Positions 6,811-15,700 of a DNA stretch of 30,107 nt are shown piece by piece; position 1 is the first letter of the stretch; every line of letters starts with the position of its first letter. Source of the DNA: JANQLU01 sp964434955 (GTDB taxonomy: Bacteria > Planctomycetota > Planctomycetia > Pirellulales > Pirellulaceae). The position numbers and the translations under genes are program-made. The notes beneath the pieces are model-generated. The model made no database searches. It was not told the DNA's origin and was given only the letters and a program-made list of their open reading frames with translations. The stretch covers positions 1 to 30,107 of the forward strand of contig CAYSXI010000043.1 of NCBI GenBank assembly GCA_964434955.1, given 5' to 3'.

Positions 6811-9276
6811 ATGTTCAAGTTGCTGCAAAACCGTTGGACCAAAAGCTTTTTGTTTTTTGGTATCGCCGCGCTGAGTTTGTCTTTGGTTTCTGGCTACGCC
6901 TCTGGCTCACCCCAGGACAACAAAAAGTCCGATGACAAATCGGAAAAAACTGATGACAAGAAGGACGACTCCAAGTCGGATGACAAAACGGACGGTGGCG
7001 GAACAACTGCTGACGGAGCCCAAGATTTCGGACTACCCGGATGGGCCTATGCGATTCCTGTTCTAGGTCTTTTGGGCCTTGGATTTACGTTTTGGAAATC
7101 TCAATGGGTCGCGGCTCAAGACGAGGGTACCGAAAAGATGTCGGGCATTGCAGCCAACATCACGGAAGGTGCGATGTCTTTTTTGAAAGCTGAATACAGT
7201 GTGCTCGCGATATTTGTTGTCGCGGTCGCCGCACTGCTCGGCTACGCCGGTTCCACCCAGGGCGAAAGCTCTTCACCTTTAATCGCTTTGTCGTTTGTGC
7301 TCGGTGCGTTTTCATCCGCCTTGGCTGGATTCATTGGGATGAAAGTCGCGACCAAAGCGAATGTTAGAACGGCTAATGCAGCTCGGAACGGTCTCAGCAA
7401 AGCTTTGGAAGTCGCGTTTGCCGGAGGCAGCGTGATGGGGATGGGCGTCGTTGGACTCGGTGTTCTCGGCCTAAGTGTTTTGTTCATTGTTTTCGCGTCC
7501 ATTTGGAACCCAGAGAGCCAAGCGGATATCGTCAGAATCATTACCGTTCTGACCGGCTTCTCATTTGGAGCTTCGTCGATTGCTTTGTTTGCTCGCGTTG
7601 GTGGCGGAATTTACACCAAAGCCGCGGATGTTGGAGCGGACCTGGTAGGTAAAGTCGAAGCAGGCATTCCCGAAGATCACCCGCTGAATCCAGCGACCAT
7701 CGCTGACAACGTTGGTGACAATGTTGGTGACGTTGCCGGTATGGGTGCTGACTTGTTCGAGTCCTATGTCGGTTCGATTCTTGGAACAATGGTTTTGGGA
7801 GCCGCCTTCGTCACATTGGCTCCATTCCAAGGTCAAATGCCACTTGGAGCAGTCTTGCTGCCACTCGTATTGGCTGGAATTGGAATTCTGACCTCGATCG
7901 GCGGAACCTTCCTCGTTCGAACCAAAGAGGGCGGAAACCCTCATCATGCCTTGAATATCGGGGAATTCGTTTCGGCCATTGTGCTGCTCGGACTTACCTA
8001 CGGTGTTATCCGTTGGATGCTTCCAGACACTTGGACTTACAGCGATCCACTTACATCAAAAGCAATGACAACGACCTCCAACGGAGTCTTCTTTGCCATT
8101 TTGTTTGGCCTTGGCTCTGGCTTGGCGATCGGAAAGATCACAGAGTTCTATACGGGCACCGGAACTCCACCGGTGAAATCGATTGTCCGCCAATCGGTCA
8201 CGGGTTCGGCAACGAACATCATTTCGGGCGTCGGCGTCGGGATGATGTCGACTGCGATTCCAATCATCATCATTGCGGCGGCAATCATTGGCGCTTATTA
8301 CTTTGCCGGTCTTTATGGAATCGCGATCGCCGCGGTTGGAATGCTTTCAAATACGGGCATCCAGTTGGCGGTCGACGCATACGGCCCCATTTCAGATAAC
8401 GCGGGCGGTATCGCCGAGATGGCGGAACTTCCTCCCGAAGTTCGCGAGCGAACGGATAAACTCGACGCGGTTGGAAACACAACGGCGGCGATTGGAAAAG
8501 GATTCGCGATTGGCTCGGCCGCTTTGACGGCTCTGGCATTGTTCGCCGCATTTATCACGACCTACAACGCGACTCATCAAGATACGCGGCTCACTGGAAT
8601 CGATGTTGTGAATCCTTTCGTGATGGCTTCATTGTTTGTTGGCGCGATGCTTCCATTCCTGTTCTCGGCTTTGTCGATGAATGCGGTAGGTCGCGCGGCG
8701 ATGTCAATGATCCAGGAAGTTCGTCGTCAATTCAAAGACATTCCGGAACTCAAGAAAGCTTTGGATGTCATGAACAAGAACGAAGGGAAGGACTTCAAGG
8801 ACTGGTCGGACGCGGATCAAAAAACCTTTGAAGCCGCAGACGGCAAAGCTGAATACGGCAAATGCGTCGCGATTTCAACGCGGGCCTCGATTCGCGAAAT
8901 GATTTTGCCAGGATGTGTCGCGGTTGCTGTTCCCGTTGCCTTTGGATTTGTTCCTAAACTGATTACCGGATGGGACAATCCTGACAACACCAACGCGATG
9001 ATGCTTGGTGGATTGCTTGCCGGTGTTACGGTGAGTGGTGTATTGATGGCCCTTTTCCAGTCGAACGCGGGTGGTGCCTGGGATAATGCCAAGAAGATGA
9101 TCGAAGAAGGATTTGAAGTGGACGGTCAGCAGCTCAAGAAGGGCTCGGAAGCTCACAAGGCTGCAGTCGTTGGTGATACCGTCGGCGATCCGTTCAAAGA
9201 CACCTCGGGTCCATCGCTCAACATTCTCTTGAAGCTGATGAGCGTGGTTGCCCTGGTCATCGCGACCTTGATCTAG
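6811..9276 (+). CDS. hppA: Membrane-bound proton/sodium-translocating pyrophosphatase, K+-dependent type
   Basis: An integral membrane pump of 821 residues that couples pyrophosphate hydrolysis to H+ or Na+ transport. Family hallmarks are DVGADLVGK (273-281) followed by the NVGDNVGDVAGMGADLFESY active-site segment, GPISDNAGGIAEM and, near the C-terminus, DTVGDPFKDTSGPSLN. At 555-564 the motif is GNTTAAIGKG, with Ala and Gly where K+-independent enzymes carry Lys and Thr, so it is predicted K+-dependent. The ion is not decided by what I can read. Oddity: a signal-like hydrophobic segment (13-30) and an Asp/Lys/Ser-rich linker (about 36-62) precede the usual first helix. ATG 6811 is chosen over the in-frame TTG at 6778 because AAAGG lies 11 bases upstream. 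Confidence 0.96.
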   Translation: MFKLLQNRWTKSFLFFGIAALSLSLVSGYASGSPQDNKKSDDKSEKTDDKKDDSKSDDKTDGGGTTADGAQDFGLPGWAYAIPVLGLLGLGFTFWKSQWVAAQDEGTEKMSGIAANITEGAMSFLKAEYSVLAIFVVAVAALLGYAGSTQGESSSPLIALSFVLGAFSSALAGFIGMKVATKANVRTANAARNGLSKALEVAFAGGSVMGMGVVGLGVLGLSVLFIVFASIWNPESQADIVRIITVLTGFSFGASSIALFARVGGGIYTKAADVGADLVGKVEAGIPEDHPLNPATIADNVGDNVGDVAGMGADLFESYVGSILGTMVLGAAFVTLAPFQGQMPLGAVLLPLVLAGIGILTSIGGTFLVRTKEGGNPHHALNIGEFVSAIVLLGLTYGVIRWMLPDTWTYSDPLTSKAMTTTSNGVFFAILFGLGSGLAIGKITEFYTGTGTPPVKSIVRQSVTGSATNIISGVGVGMMSTAIPIIIIAAAIIGAYYFAGLYGIAIAAVGMLSNTGIQLAVDAYGPISDNAGGIAEMAELPPEVRERTDKLDAVGNTTAAIGKGFAIGSAALTALALFAAFITTYNATHQDTRLTGIDVVNPFVMASLFVGAMLPFLFSALSMNAVGRAAMSMIQEVRRQFKDIPELKKALDVMNKNEGKDFKDWSDADQKTFEAADGKAEYGKCVAISTRASIREMILPGCVAVAVPVAFGFVPKLITGWDNPDNTNAMMLGGLLAGVTVSGVLMALFQSNAGGAWDNAKKMIEEGFEVDGQQLKKGSEAHKAAVVGDTVGDPFKDTSGPSLNILLKLMSVVALVIATLI

Positions 9277-9300
9277 TTCAAATCGAACTGAAATTCACCA

Positions 9301-9330
9301 AGCCCGCGGAAAACTCCGCGGGCTTTTTTT
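9301..9330 (+). terminator. Intrinsic terminator after hppA
   Basis: A perfect 10-bp GC-rich stem, AGCCCGCGGA / TCCGCGGGCT with loop AAAC, is followed by a run of T. It lies 24 bp after the hppA stop. Confidence 0.93.
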
Positions 9331-9523
9331 GTGCCTGTTTTTTCGGGTATTTCAAATTGATACAGCAGGATTGAACGCCTCTGCTCCATTATCGAACGGT
9401 TTTTCGGAAAAAACCGGTTATCGGCACCGGGGCTGCTATCAAGCGTTCGGGGAAACCGTGGAAATACGGAAAAATCTGGAAAACCTTAGTGGAATAACTT
9501 TACGAATTGCTGGTTTCTCAAGA

Positions 9524-9529
9524 TACAAT
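9524..9529 (+). promoter_or_regulatory. Possible -10 element (TACAAT)
   Basis: TACAAT matches five of six consensus -10 positions and lies about 140 bases before the start of the glycine-rich protein gene. No good -35 hexamer stands at 16-19 bp, so support is weak. Confidence 0.3.
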
Positions 9530-9653
9530 GTATGTATTCAGAAAATCCTCGATCCGCGCGGAGACTGAAATCGCTGCCCGGATCGTTAAATCGCCAGCAA
9601 AAGGGGCGCTGGTTTGCCGATACCTCAACAGGGGAAGTGTATCGGTGGTTTGT

Positions 9654-9660
9654 AGGGAGG
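9654..9660 (+). promoter_or_regulatory. Shine-Dalgarno sequence deciding start 9670
   Basis: AGGGAGG lies nine bases before ATG 9670. It selects that start over an in-frame ATG at 9532, which would put 46 non-signal-like residues ahead of the signal peptide. Confidence 0.8.
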
Positions 9661-9669
9661 TTCCACTTA

Positions 9670-10623
9670 ATGAGGCTCACTTCAATGACTCGTTTTCTAA
9701 GCACATTCACGGCAGCCTGTCTGGCCATTGTCTTCGTCGTTCAAGTATCGGCGGATGACAAGAAGGACCGCGCTCTTCGACGTGTTCACAAAACAAAAAC
9801 TCCGGTCGAAGGTTTCACTTCGATCGAAATGTACAAGGCCATGGAATCAGGGGACATTGAAGTTTCCTTTATTCCTAAGGACGCGACTCAGGCGAACGTC
9901 ATCTTCAAGAACAAGAGTGACAAGCCTCTCGCGATCAAACTTCCACCTGCATTCGCTGCAGTGCCTGTGATGAAACAGGGATTCGGCGGTCCTGGTGGCG
10001 GTAACTTTGGCGGCGGCGGCGGAAACTTCGGCGGCCAAGGTCAAACCGGTTTCGGTGGTGGCGGTAACCAGGGTGTCGGCGGCGGCTTCGGCGGTGGCGG
10101 CTTTGGTGGCGGCGGCTTCGGCGGCGGTGGCTTCGGCGGCGGCGGCCTGGGTGGCGGCGGTTTCGGTGGCGGCGGTGGCCCCGGCGGAGTCTTCAATATC
10201 CCAGCTGGCAAAGTTGGCAAAGTCAAAGTCAACACGGTTTGTCTCGAGCATGGCAAGAAGGATCCACGTCCTCGATTGAAGTACAAAGTTGTTCCAATCG
10301 AAAAGTTCACCGACAAAGTAGAAGTTGCTGAAACTTTGAAAATGTTGGCCGGTGGCGAAATCAACCAACACGTTGCTCAAGCTGCTGCTTGGAACATGAT
10401 GGATGGTTTGTCTTGGCGAGAATTGCTGGTCAAGAACCGCATCGAATTGAGCAATGGCTATTTCGAGCGATTCTTCCACCCCCAACACATCGCCATCGCT
10501 CAAAAGGTTGTTCTCGAATCGAACAAGCGAGCCGAAGCAATCATGTCTCAGAAAGAGAAGAGCAAGACCGAATCGGCGAGCCCAGGCGAAAAACTTTCAG
10601 CAGAAAAGCAAGCTGACAAGTAA
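9670..10623 (+). CDS. Exported glycine-rich protein with conserved CLEHGK domain
   Basis: A 317-residue protein of unknown function. A Sec signal peptide (1-28, ending QVSA) is followed by a domain of about 70 residues ending in KLPPAFAAVPVM. Next is an extreme glycine-rich tract (about 104-173) of GGGGF/GGGGN-type repeats. The C-terminal domain contains CLEHGKKDPRPRLKY (from C191) and a helical Ala-rich part, QAAAWNMMDGLSWREL. I believe this C-terminal pattern recurs in exported planctomycete proteins, but I know of no assigned function. The tail is Lys/Glu-rich. The Gly tract may be a flexible spacer or self-associating segment. The gene is monocistronic, with its own terminator. Confidence 0.85.
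   Translation: MRLTSMTRFLSTFTAACLAIVFVVQVSADDKKDRALRRVHKTKTPVEGFTSIEMYKAMESGDIEVSFIPKDATQANVIFKNKSDKPLAIKLPPAFAAVPVMKQGFGGPGGGNFGGGGGNFGGQGQTGFGGGGNQGVGGGFGGGGFGGGGFGGGGFGGGGLGGGGFGGGGGPGGVFNIPAGKVGKVKVNTVCLEHGKKDPRPRLKYKVVPIEKFTDKVEVAETLKMLAGGEINQHVAQAAAWNMMDGLSWRELLVKNRIELSNGYFERFFHPQHIAIAQKVVLESNKRAEAIMSQKEKSKTESASPGEKLSAEKQADK
9979..10191 (+). repeat. GGC-rich tandem coding repeat
   Basis: Degenerate repetition of GGCGGCGGCTTC-like 12-15 bp units encodes the Gly-rich tract. The most regular part is at about 10078-10170. Such tracts vary in length through slippage. Confidence 0.85.
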
Positions 10624-10645
10624 GTCGTCCGATCAATGAAATTCA

Positions 10646-10675
10646 AAAGGCGGTCCAATCGGGCCGCCTTTTTTT
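10646..10675 (+). terminator. Intrinsic terminator after glycine-rich protein gene
   Basis: An 8-bp stem, GGCGGTCC / GGGCCGCC (one G-T pair) with loop AATC, is flanked by A on the left and by a run of T on the right. It lies 25 bp after the stop codon. Confidence 0.9.
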
Positions 10676-10853
10676 ATTGCCGCGCGTCACCAGCCTCCGA
10701 ACTGAGCCCAGGCCGGCAATTAACTTGAGCCCATGCCTTTTCGGCCCGCCGCGTGTCGGATCCTCGCTGCGTGTCAGCTCCTCGCCGATTGAAAGCGGGC
10801 CCAACCGCGGGCGACATCAAACCGTCCAAATCCGCCGAGTTTCGGCCTTGGGA

Positions 10854-11912
10854 TCAGATTCGAACCCAGTCTTTCAAATGAGCGTGCTCGAAGATCATTT
10901 CGTTTTGGATCTTCAGGTCCTGTCCCATTCCGGCGGCTTTGGCTCGTTCGAACATCGCGTAGGCGATTGCCACATCGGTGTAGGCAAGGCCCACTGCATT
11001 GAAGTAGACGATTTCTTCATCCGACTCGCGTCCCGGTTTGTTTCCGACAACCAAGTCAAGCAGGTTTCCGTGGACGTCGTCATCCAACAGGAGGTTTTCC
11101 TTGTACATTCGACTGAGTGTCTGCGTCCGATGTTTGACGGTCTCCCAATCGTCGCAAACAATCTTGTCGGCCGCTAACGCAACCGCGTATTCGTCTTCCC
11201 AGCCACCCACATGACTGTAGAACGTTCCCGGCCGAACCCATTCCGCTTTCAACAATGGAGCCTGAGCGCTGGTTGCGGTCACAATAACGTCGGAGTCAAC
11301 GATCGCTTGTTTCAACTCGCACTTTGTGCCTTCGATCGAAACGTCGGGAAGGATAGGCGCCATTTCCTCACAGAATGAAAGCTCTTCCTCGGTGGATTTT
11401 GCGGCCACGAGACATCGCTTCAAGTTAGGAATGGCTGTTTTCATTGCCAGCAAGTGCATTTTGGCTTGCTCGCCAGCGCCGATAAATCCAATCGTTTCCG
11501 AGCTTTGCCGGGCCAGGTATTTTGCTGCGACCGCGCCCATCGCACCGACGCGCATATTGGAGCAAAGCGTTCCTTCCATGAATGCGATCGGCAACCCGGT
11601 TTCGATTTCCGAAAGGATGATGACAGCGGAGAGATTCTGGATTCCATGTTTCACGGGATTCGGCGGAAAGACCGAAACCCATTTCACGCCGCAAACTTTC
11701 TTTTGCTTGAAGGTCGCGGGCAGGCAGTTGATTCTTTCTTGCGTCTCATCGTTGAAGATTTGAACAATCTTCTCGGGAAACAGGACTTGGCCATCATTGA
11801 AATCCCGCATTGCCGACTCGCAAGCATCCATCGCCATTTCGATATCGAGGCAACCAGCTCCGAGTAAGTCCTCCTGAGAAAAATACGTGCAATGAATGTC
11901 GTGGCTCAACAT
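10854..11912 (-). CDS. Ornithine cyclodeaminase / mu-crystallin family NAD(P)-dependent enzyme
   Basis: A 352-residue cytosolic enzyme. An N-terminal substrate/dimer region carries GVKWVSVFPPNP (K77) and SNMRVGAMGAVAAKYLA (R121). The Rossmann fold has the dinucleotide loop GFIGAGEQAKMH (GAGEQA 145-150). Family members include ornithine cyclodeaminases, ketimine reductases and amino acid dehydrogenases. Where, from memory, ornithine cyclodeaminase has a catalytic Asp in a GGD motif, this protein reads HVGGWEDEY. The usual substrate-binding Arg after the N-terminal strand also seems absent (FPEKI). The substrate is therefore probably not ornithine. Start ATG 11912 is chosen because CAGGAG precedes it by about seven bases; the longer TTG start has no such site. 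Confidence 0.87.
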   Translation of the reverse strand: MLSHDIHCTYFSQEDLLGAGCLDIEMAMDACESAMRDFNDGQVLFPEKIVQIFNDETQERINCLPATFKQKKVCGVKWVSVFPPNPVKHGIQNLSAVIILSEIETGLPIAFMEGTLCSNMRVGAMGAVAAKYLARQSSETIGFIGAGEQAKMHLLAMKTAIPNLKRCLVAAKSTEEELSFCEEMAPILPDVSIEGTKCELKQAIVDSDVIVTATSAQAPLLKAEWVRPGTFYSHVGGWEDEYAVALAADKIVCDDWETVKHRTQTLSRMYKENLLLDDDVHGNLLDLVVGNKPGRESDEEIVYFNAVGLAYTDVAIAYAMFERAKAAGMGQDLKIQNEMIFEHAHLKDWVRI

Positions 11913-12402
11913 GCGCAACTCCTGAACGATTGGAACGAGGGGCAAAAAAACTGGGTGCTCTTATTTGCTGAGAACCCTTCCGGCGAATTCTCAACCTTTC
12001 CCTTAAAAAGCACGCCACTTCAAAAAGCACATCTCCAAAATGCACATCGCGTACCAAAGGCTCTCGCGTCGAATCGCGTCAAAAAATCGAGACTTTGAGC
12101 ATGTTTTGCTGCGAATGACGGACCGGGACCGTGCAGATACGCACAGGCTTCATCGCGAGAGCACAGCTCTTTATTCCGAGTGCGAAAAAGTGTCGTCCGC
12201 GAAATGTAATCGCCAGTACCAAATAAGCGCGGATTTGTTGGCTTGAATCAGCCGCGGCTGGCTCGCTCGTTGAGGGGGTGTTGGGTTTTATCGTGTTTCC
12301 ACGGTATCTTCGGAAGCAACTTCTGTCGGCGGACAGCATGTATCCTATTTTTAATTACAATATTCTCTGTTCATTGAGACGTTTATTCAGGGATTCCACA
12401 CC
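11913..12402. other. Divergent intergenic region
   Basis: No gene is supported in this 490-bp stretch between the cyclodeaminase-family gene and the Asp-box protein gene. It should hold both promoters. The only element I would mark is the TACAAT at 12356. Confidence 0.5.
12356..12361 (+). promoter_or_regulatory. Possible -10 element (TACAAT) for Asp-box protein gene
   Basis: TACAAT sits in an AT-rich stretch (TTTTTAATTACAATATT) 42 bases before the ATG at 12403, a fitting distance for a short leader. AGGGA, about nine bases before the ATG, serves as the ribosome site. The -35 match is poor. Confidence 0.4.
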
Positions 12403-15400
12403 ATGACCAGGCTCGTTCTCGCGGCTTCCATTGCATTTGGACTTATTTCTTTCATTCAGCCATCGGCGTCGCCCGGCCAGGACCGCGGTTCTGATCCTCT
12501 GATGAAATCCTTGTCCTATCGATCGATCGGCCCTTATCGCGGCGGTCGTTCGGCTGCCGTTGCAGGCGTCCCCGGGAACCCGACCAAGTTTTACTTTGGC
12601 GCGACCGGCGGCGGAATGTGGATGACCGAAGACGGTGGATCAAGCTGGGAAAATATCTCGGACGGTTATTTCGGTGGATCCATCGGCGCTGTCGCGATCG
12701 CTCCTTCGGACCCCAACATCATTTACGTTGGCGGTGGCGAGGTGACGGTTCGCGGAAATGTTTCACACGGAAGCGGCATGTGGAAGTCGGTAGATGCCGG
12801 TAAGACCTGGAAATCGATTGGCCTGAAAGACTCACACCACATTCCACGGCTTCGTGTTCATCCTAAAGATCCAAACGTCGTTTATGCGGCAGTGATGGGC
12901 CACCTCTATGGTCCCAATCAACAGCGAGGAATTTACAAGTCGACCGATGGTGGCGAGTCCTGGAAACGAGTGTTGTTTGTCAACGACGAAGTTGGCGCGG
13001 TCGATTTGGTTGTCGACCCCAACAACGCACGCGTTCTCTATGCATCGATGTGGCGAATCAAACGAACGCCCTACAGCCTCGAAAGTGGTGGCGAGGGAAG
13101 CGGTTTGTTCAAAAGTACCGATGGCGGTGAGTCGTGGAAAAACATCACCGCGAATTCTGGATTGCCGAAAGGCCCAATCGGAATCATTGGCGTAGCGGTT
13201 TCTCCGGTGGATTCGAATCGAGTCTGGGCCATCATTGAAGCCAAAGAGGGCGGCGTTTTCCGAAGTAGCAACGCGGGCCAATCGTGGACACGAATCAACG
13301 AAGAGCGAAAGCTGCGTCAACGTGCCTGGTACTACACACGAATTTACGCGGGTCCGAAAAACATCGACGAAGTATACGTTCTAAACGTTCGCTTTTGGCG
13401 CAGTATCGACGGAGGGAAAACATACTCTTCGATTTCGACGCCTCACGGCGACCATCACGACTTGTGGATTGATCCTGCGAATCCGGATCGCTTGGCGATT
13501 GCCGACGATGGTGGAGGTCAGGTCTCCTTCAATCGCGGAAGGACGTGGTCGACTTACATGAACCAGCCCACGGCACAATTCTATCGGGTCACGACGGATA
13601 ATCATTTTCCCTATCGAATTTACGGCGCTCAACAGGACAACTCGACCGTTCGAATTTTCCATAACTCGCGCGGAAGCGAACGCGACTGGGAGCCCACGGC
13701 GGGGGGAGAAAGCGGACATATCGCGCCCGATCCGAACAACCCGGACATCGTCTATGGCGGTACCTATGGCGGATATTTAACGCGAATCAATCACAAGACG
13801 CGCGAACGACGCAACATTCACATCTGGCCCGACAATCCCATGGGACATGGCGCCGGCGACGGCAAATTCCGTTTTCAATGGAACTTTCCCATCTTCTTTT
13901 CGCATGACAAGAAAACGCTTTTCGCGGCCGGAAACGTTCTCTTTAAAACAACAAACGGCGGACAGACCTGGACCCAGATCAGTCCGGATTTGACGCGCAA
14001 TGACAAATCGAAACAAGGATCCTCGGGTGGCCCAATCACCCAGGACAATACGAGTGTTGAATACTACTGCACCATTTTTGCCGCGGCTCAATCACACCAC
14101 GACCTCAATGTCATCTGGTGCGGCTCGGATGACGGTCTTGTCCATGTGACCCGTGACGGTGGAAAGAGTTGGAAAAACGTAACACCAACCAATCTTCCTG
14201 AATGGGCGCAAATCAATAGCTTGGAGGTCCACCCGACTCAAAAGGGCTCGATCTATATCGCGGCAACGCGTTACAAGCTGGATGATTTCAAACCCTACAT
14301 TTTCAAAACCGAGGACTTCGGGAAGACCTGGACTCAGATCACGGATGGGATTGACGCCAAACACTTCACGCGCGTGGTCCGGGCTGATCCGGATCGAGCA
14401 GGCTTGCTTTACGCGGGAACGGAGAATGGGATGTATGTCTCGATGAATGACGGTAAATCCTGGCAGTCATTCCAGTTGAATCTTCCAATCGTTCCCATTA
14501 CCGACCTCGCGTTGAAAAACAAAGACTTGATTGTTGCAACGCAAGGGCGTAGCTTTTGGGTCCTCGACGATTTGAGTTCCTTGCACCAATGGAACGATTC
14601 GGCCAAGAACAGCTCGCAGTACTTGTTCCAGCCAAGGCCCGTTTATCGCGGTGGTCGTGGCGCGAGCATCCAGCTTCGCAGTTACTTCAAAGAAGTGCCA
14701 AAAGCTAAATTGGAATTGGTGATTACGGATCCGCTAGGGACCGTCGCCAAAACATTTTCGACCAAACCCGATTCCAAAAAGAACGAATCGCGCCTGAGTA
14801 TTCGCCCCGGAGTCAATTCGACACGCTGGGATCTTCGTTATCCAGGCGCCAAACGATTTGATGGAATGATTTTGTGGGGAGGTGGAACCCAAGGTCCGCG
14901 AGCTGTTCCCGGTCAGTATGTCGCCACGCTCAAGATGGACGGTGTGAAAGTGACCTCGGTCAAATTCGAAATCAAAGCCGATCCACGCTCTTCATCAACT
15001 CAAAAAGACTTGCAAGCGCAGTTCGAGTTTCATTCGAAGCTGCGAGATCGCCTTTCGGCCGTGCATGACTCGATTCAAAAAATCCGTGATTCGCGGGCCC
15101 AGATTGAGCAACTGGAAGCCAAAATCAAGGGCCAGAAAAAATTCGCGGCACTTGCCAAGCAAGCATCAGAACTAAAACAAAAGCTGACGTCGATCGAAGA
15201 GAAACTTTATCAGACGAAAAACCAGAGTGCGCAGGATCCTTTGAATTTCCCAATCCGGCTTAACAACCGACTGAGCGCTTTGATTAGTGTTGTGGACACG
15301 GGAGACTACCGCCCAACCGATCAGTCTCGAGCGGTTTACGCGATGCTTTCCGCCGAGATCAACGTCCAGATGCGCAAATTGCACGAATTGTTCACGAGCG

Positions 15401-15477
15401 AAATCCCTCGATTCAATAATGCCGTCAAAAAAGCGAATGTGCCGGCAATTATTATCGACTCAATTGACGATAAGTGA
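12403..15477 (+). CDS. Secreted Asp-box (BNR/sortilin-VPS10-like) beta-propeller protein
   Basis: A 1024-residue exported protein with a signal peptide at 1 to about 24 (ending PSAS). Ten Asp-box motifs of the S-x-D-x-G-x-[ST]-W type are visible, including TEDGGSSW, STDGGESW twice, TTNGGQTW, TRDGGKSW and TEDFGKTW, which indicates one or two large propellers. After the propellers comes a beta-sandwich segment with GVNSTRWDLRYPGAKRFDG and VPGQYVATLKMDG, resembling FlgD-type Ig domains. A coiled-coil-prone stretch follows (about 870-930). Such proteins are often annotated as glycosyl hydrolases or sortilin-like, but Asp boxes are structural, so no catalytic role is shown. It likely acts outside the cytoplasm in binding or degrading a polymer or protein. 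Confidence 0.9.
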   Translation: MTRLVLAASIAFGLISFIQPSASPGQDRGSDPLMKSLSYRSIGPYRGGRSAAVAGVPGNPTKFYFGATGGGMWMTEDGGSSWENISDGYFGGSIGAVAIAPSDPNIIYVGGGEVTVRGNVSHGSGMWKSVDAGKTWKSIGLKDSHHIPRLRVHPKDPNVVYAAVMGHLYGPNQQRGIYKSTDGGESWKRVLFVNDEVGAVDLVVDPNNARVLYASMWRIKRTPYSLESGGEGSGLFKSTDGGESWKNITANSGLPKGPIGIIGVAVSPVDSNRVWAIIEAKEGGVFRSSNAGQSWTRINEERKLRQRAWYYTRIYAGPKNIDEVYVLNVRFWRSIDGGKTYSSISTPHGDHHDLWIDPANPDRLAIADDGGGQVSFNRGRTWSTYMNQPTAQFYRVTTDNHFPYRIYGAQQDNSTVRIFHNSRGSERDWEPTAGGESGHIAPDPNNPDIVYGGTYGGYLTRINHKTRERRNIHIWPDNPMGHGAGDGKFRFQWNFPIFFSHDKKTLFAAGNVLFKTTNGGQTWTQISPDLTRNDKSKQGSSGGPITQDNTSVEYYCTIFAAAQSHHDLNVIWCGSDDGLVHVTRDGGKSWKNVTPTNLPEWAQINSLEVHPTQKGSIYIAATRYKLDDFKPYIFKTEDFGKTWTQITDGIDAKHFTRVVRADPDRAGLLYAGTENGMYVSMNDGKSWQSFQLNLPIVPITDLALKNKDLIVATQGRSFWVLDDLSSLHQWNDSAKNSSQYLFQPRPVYRGGRGASIQLRSYFKEVPKAKLELVITDPLGTVAKTFSTKPDSKKNESRLSIRPGVNSTRWDLRYPGAKRFDGMILWGGGTQGPRAVPGQYVATLKMDGVKVTSVKFEIKADPRSSSTQKDLQAQFEFHSKLRDRLSAVHDSIQKIRDSRAQIEQLEAKIKGQKKFAALAKQASELKQKLTSIEEKLYQTKNQSAQDPLNFPIRLNNRLSALISVVDTGDYRPTDQSRAVYAMLSAEINVQMRKLHELFTSEIPRFNNAVKKANVPAIIIDSIDDK

Positions 15478-15700
15478 ATAAAATAGAAGGAAGCAGCTGA
15501 TCCTTTCGTTGCCACTTGGTAACGAGTCCGGTTTGTACCTACGGACCGCGAACACGGGAACCTTGGCAAGGCGAAGCTGCTTCAAATACTCGCAATCATC
15601 TGCCCGGTTTGCATAACGAGCGGCATCGGGATTGGCAGTTGCTTTCTGCCAATCCAAATTCGGGTGTTTGCTAAAACCAAACCACATGAGGGATTTGGTC

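Noticed and set aside
6585..6842. 85-residue minus-strand frame overlapping the hppA start
   Set aside because: No ribosome site at any of its ATG codons, it overlaps the hppA start, and it is explained by the structured leader on the other strand.
9958..10520. Long Pro-, Thr- and Ala-rich frames antisense to the glycine-rich gene
   Set aside because: Mirror products of the GGC repeat. Signal peptide, Shine-Dalgarno sequence and terminator all support the + strand gene.
10854..10875. TRNA T-arm-like GGGTTCGAATC on the minus strand
   Set aside because: It is the end of the cyclodeaminase-family coding sequence (codons GTT CGA ATC TGA). No acceptor, D or anticodon arm surrounds it.
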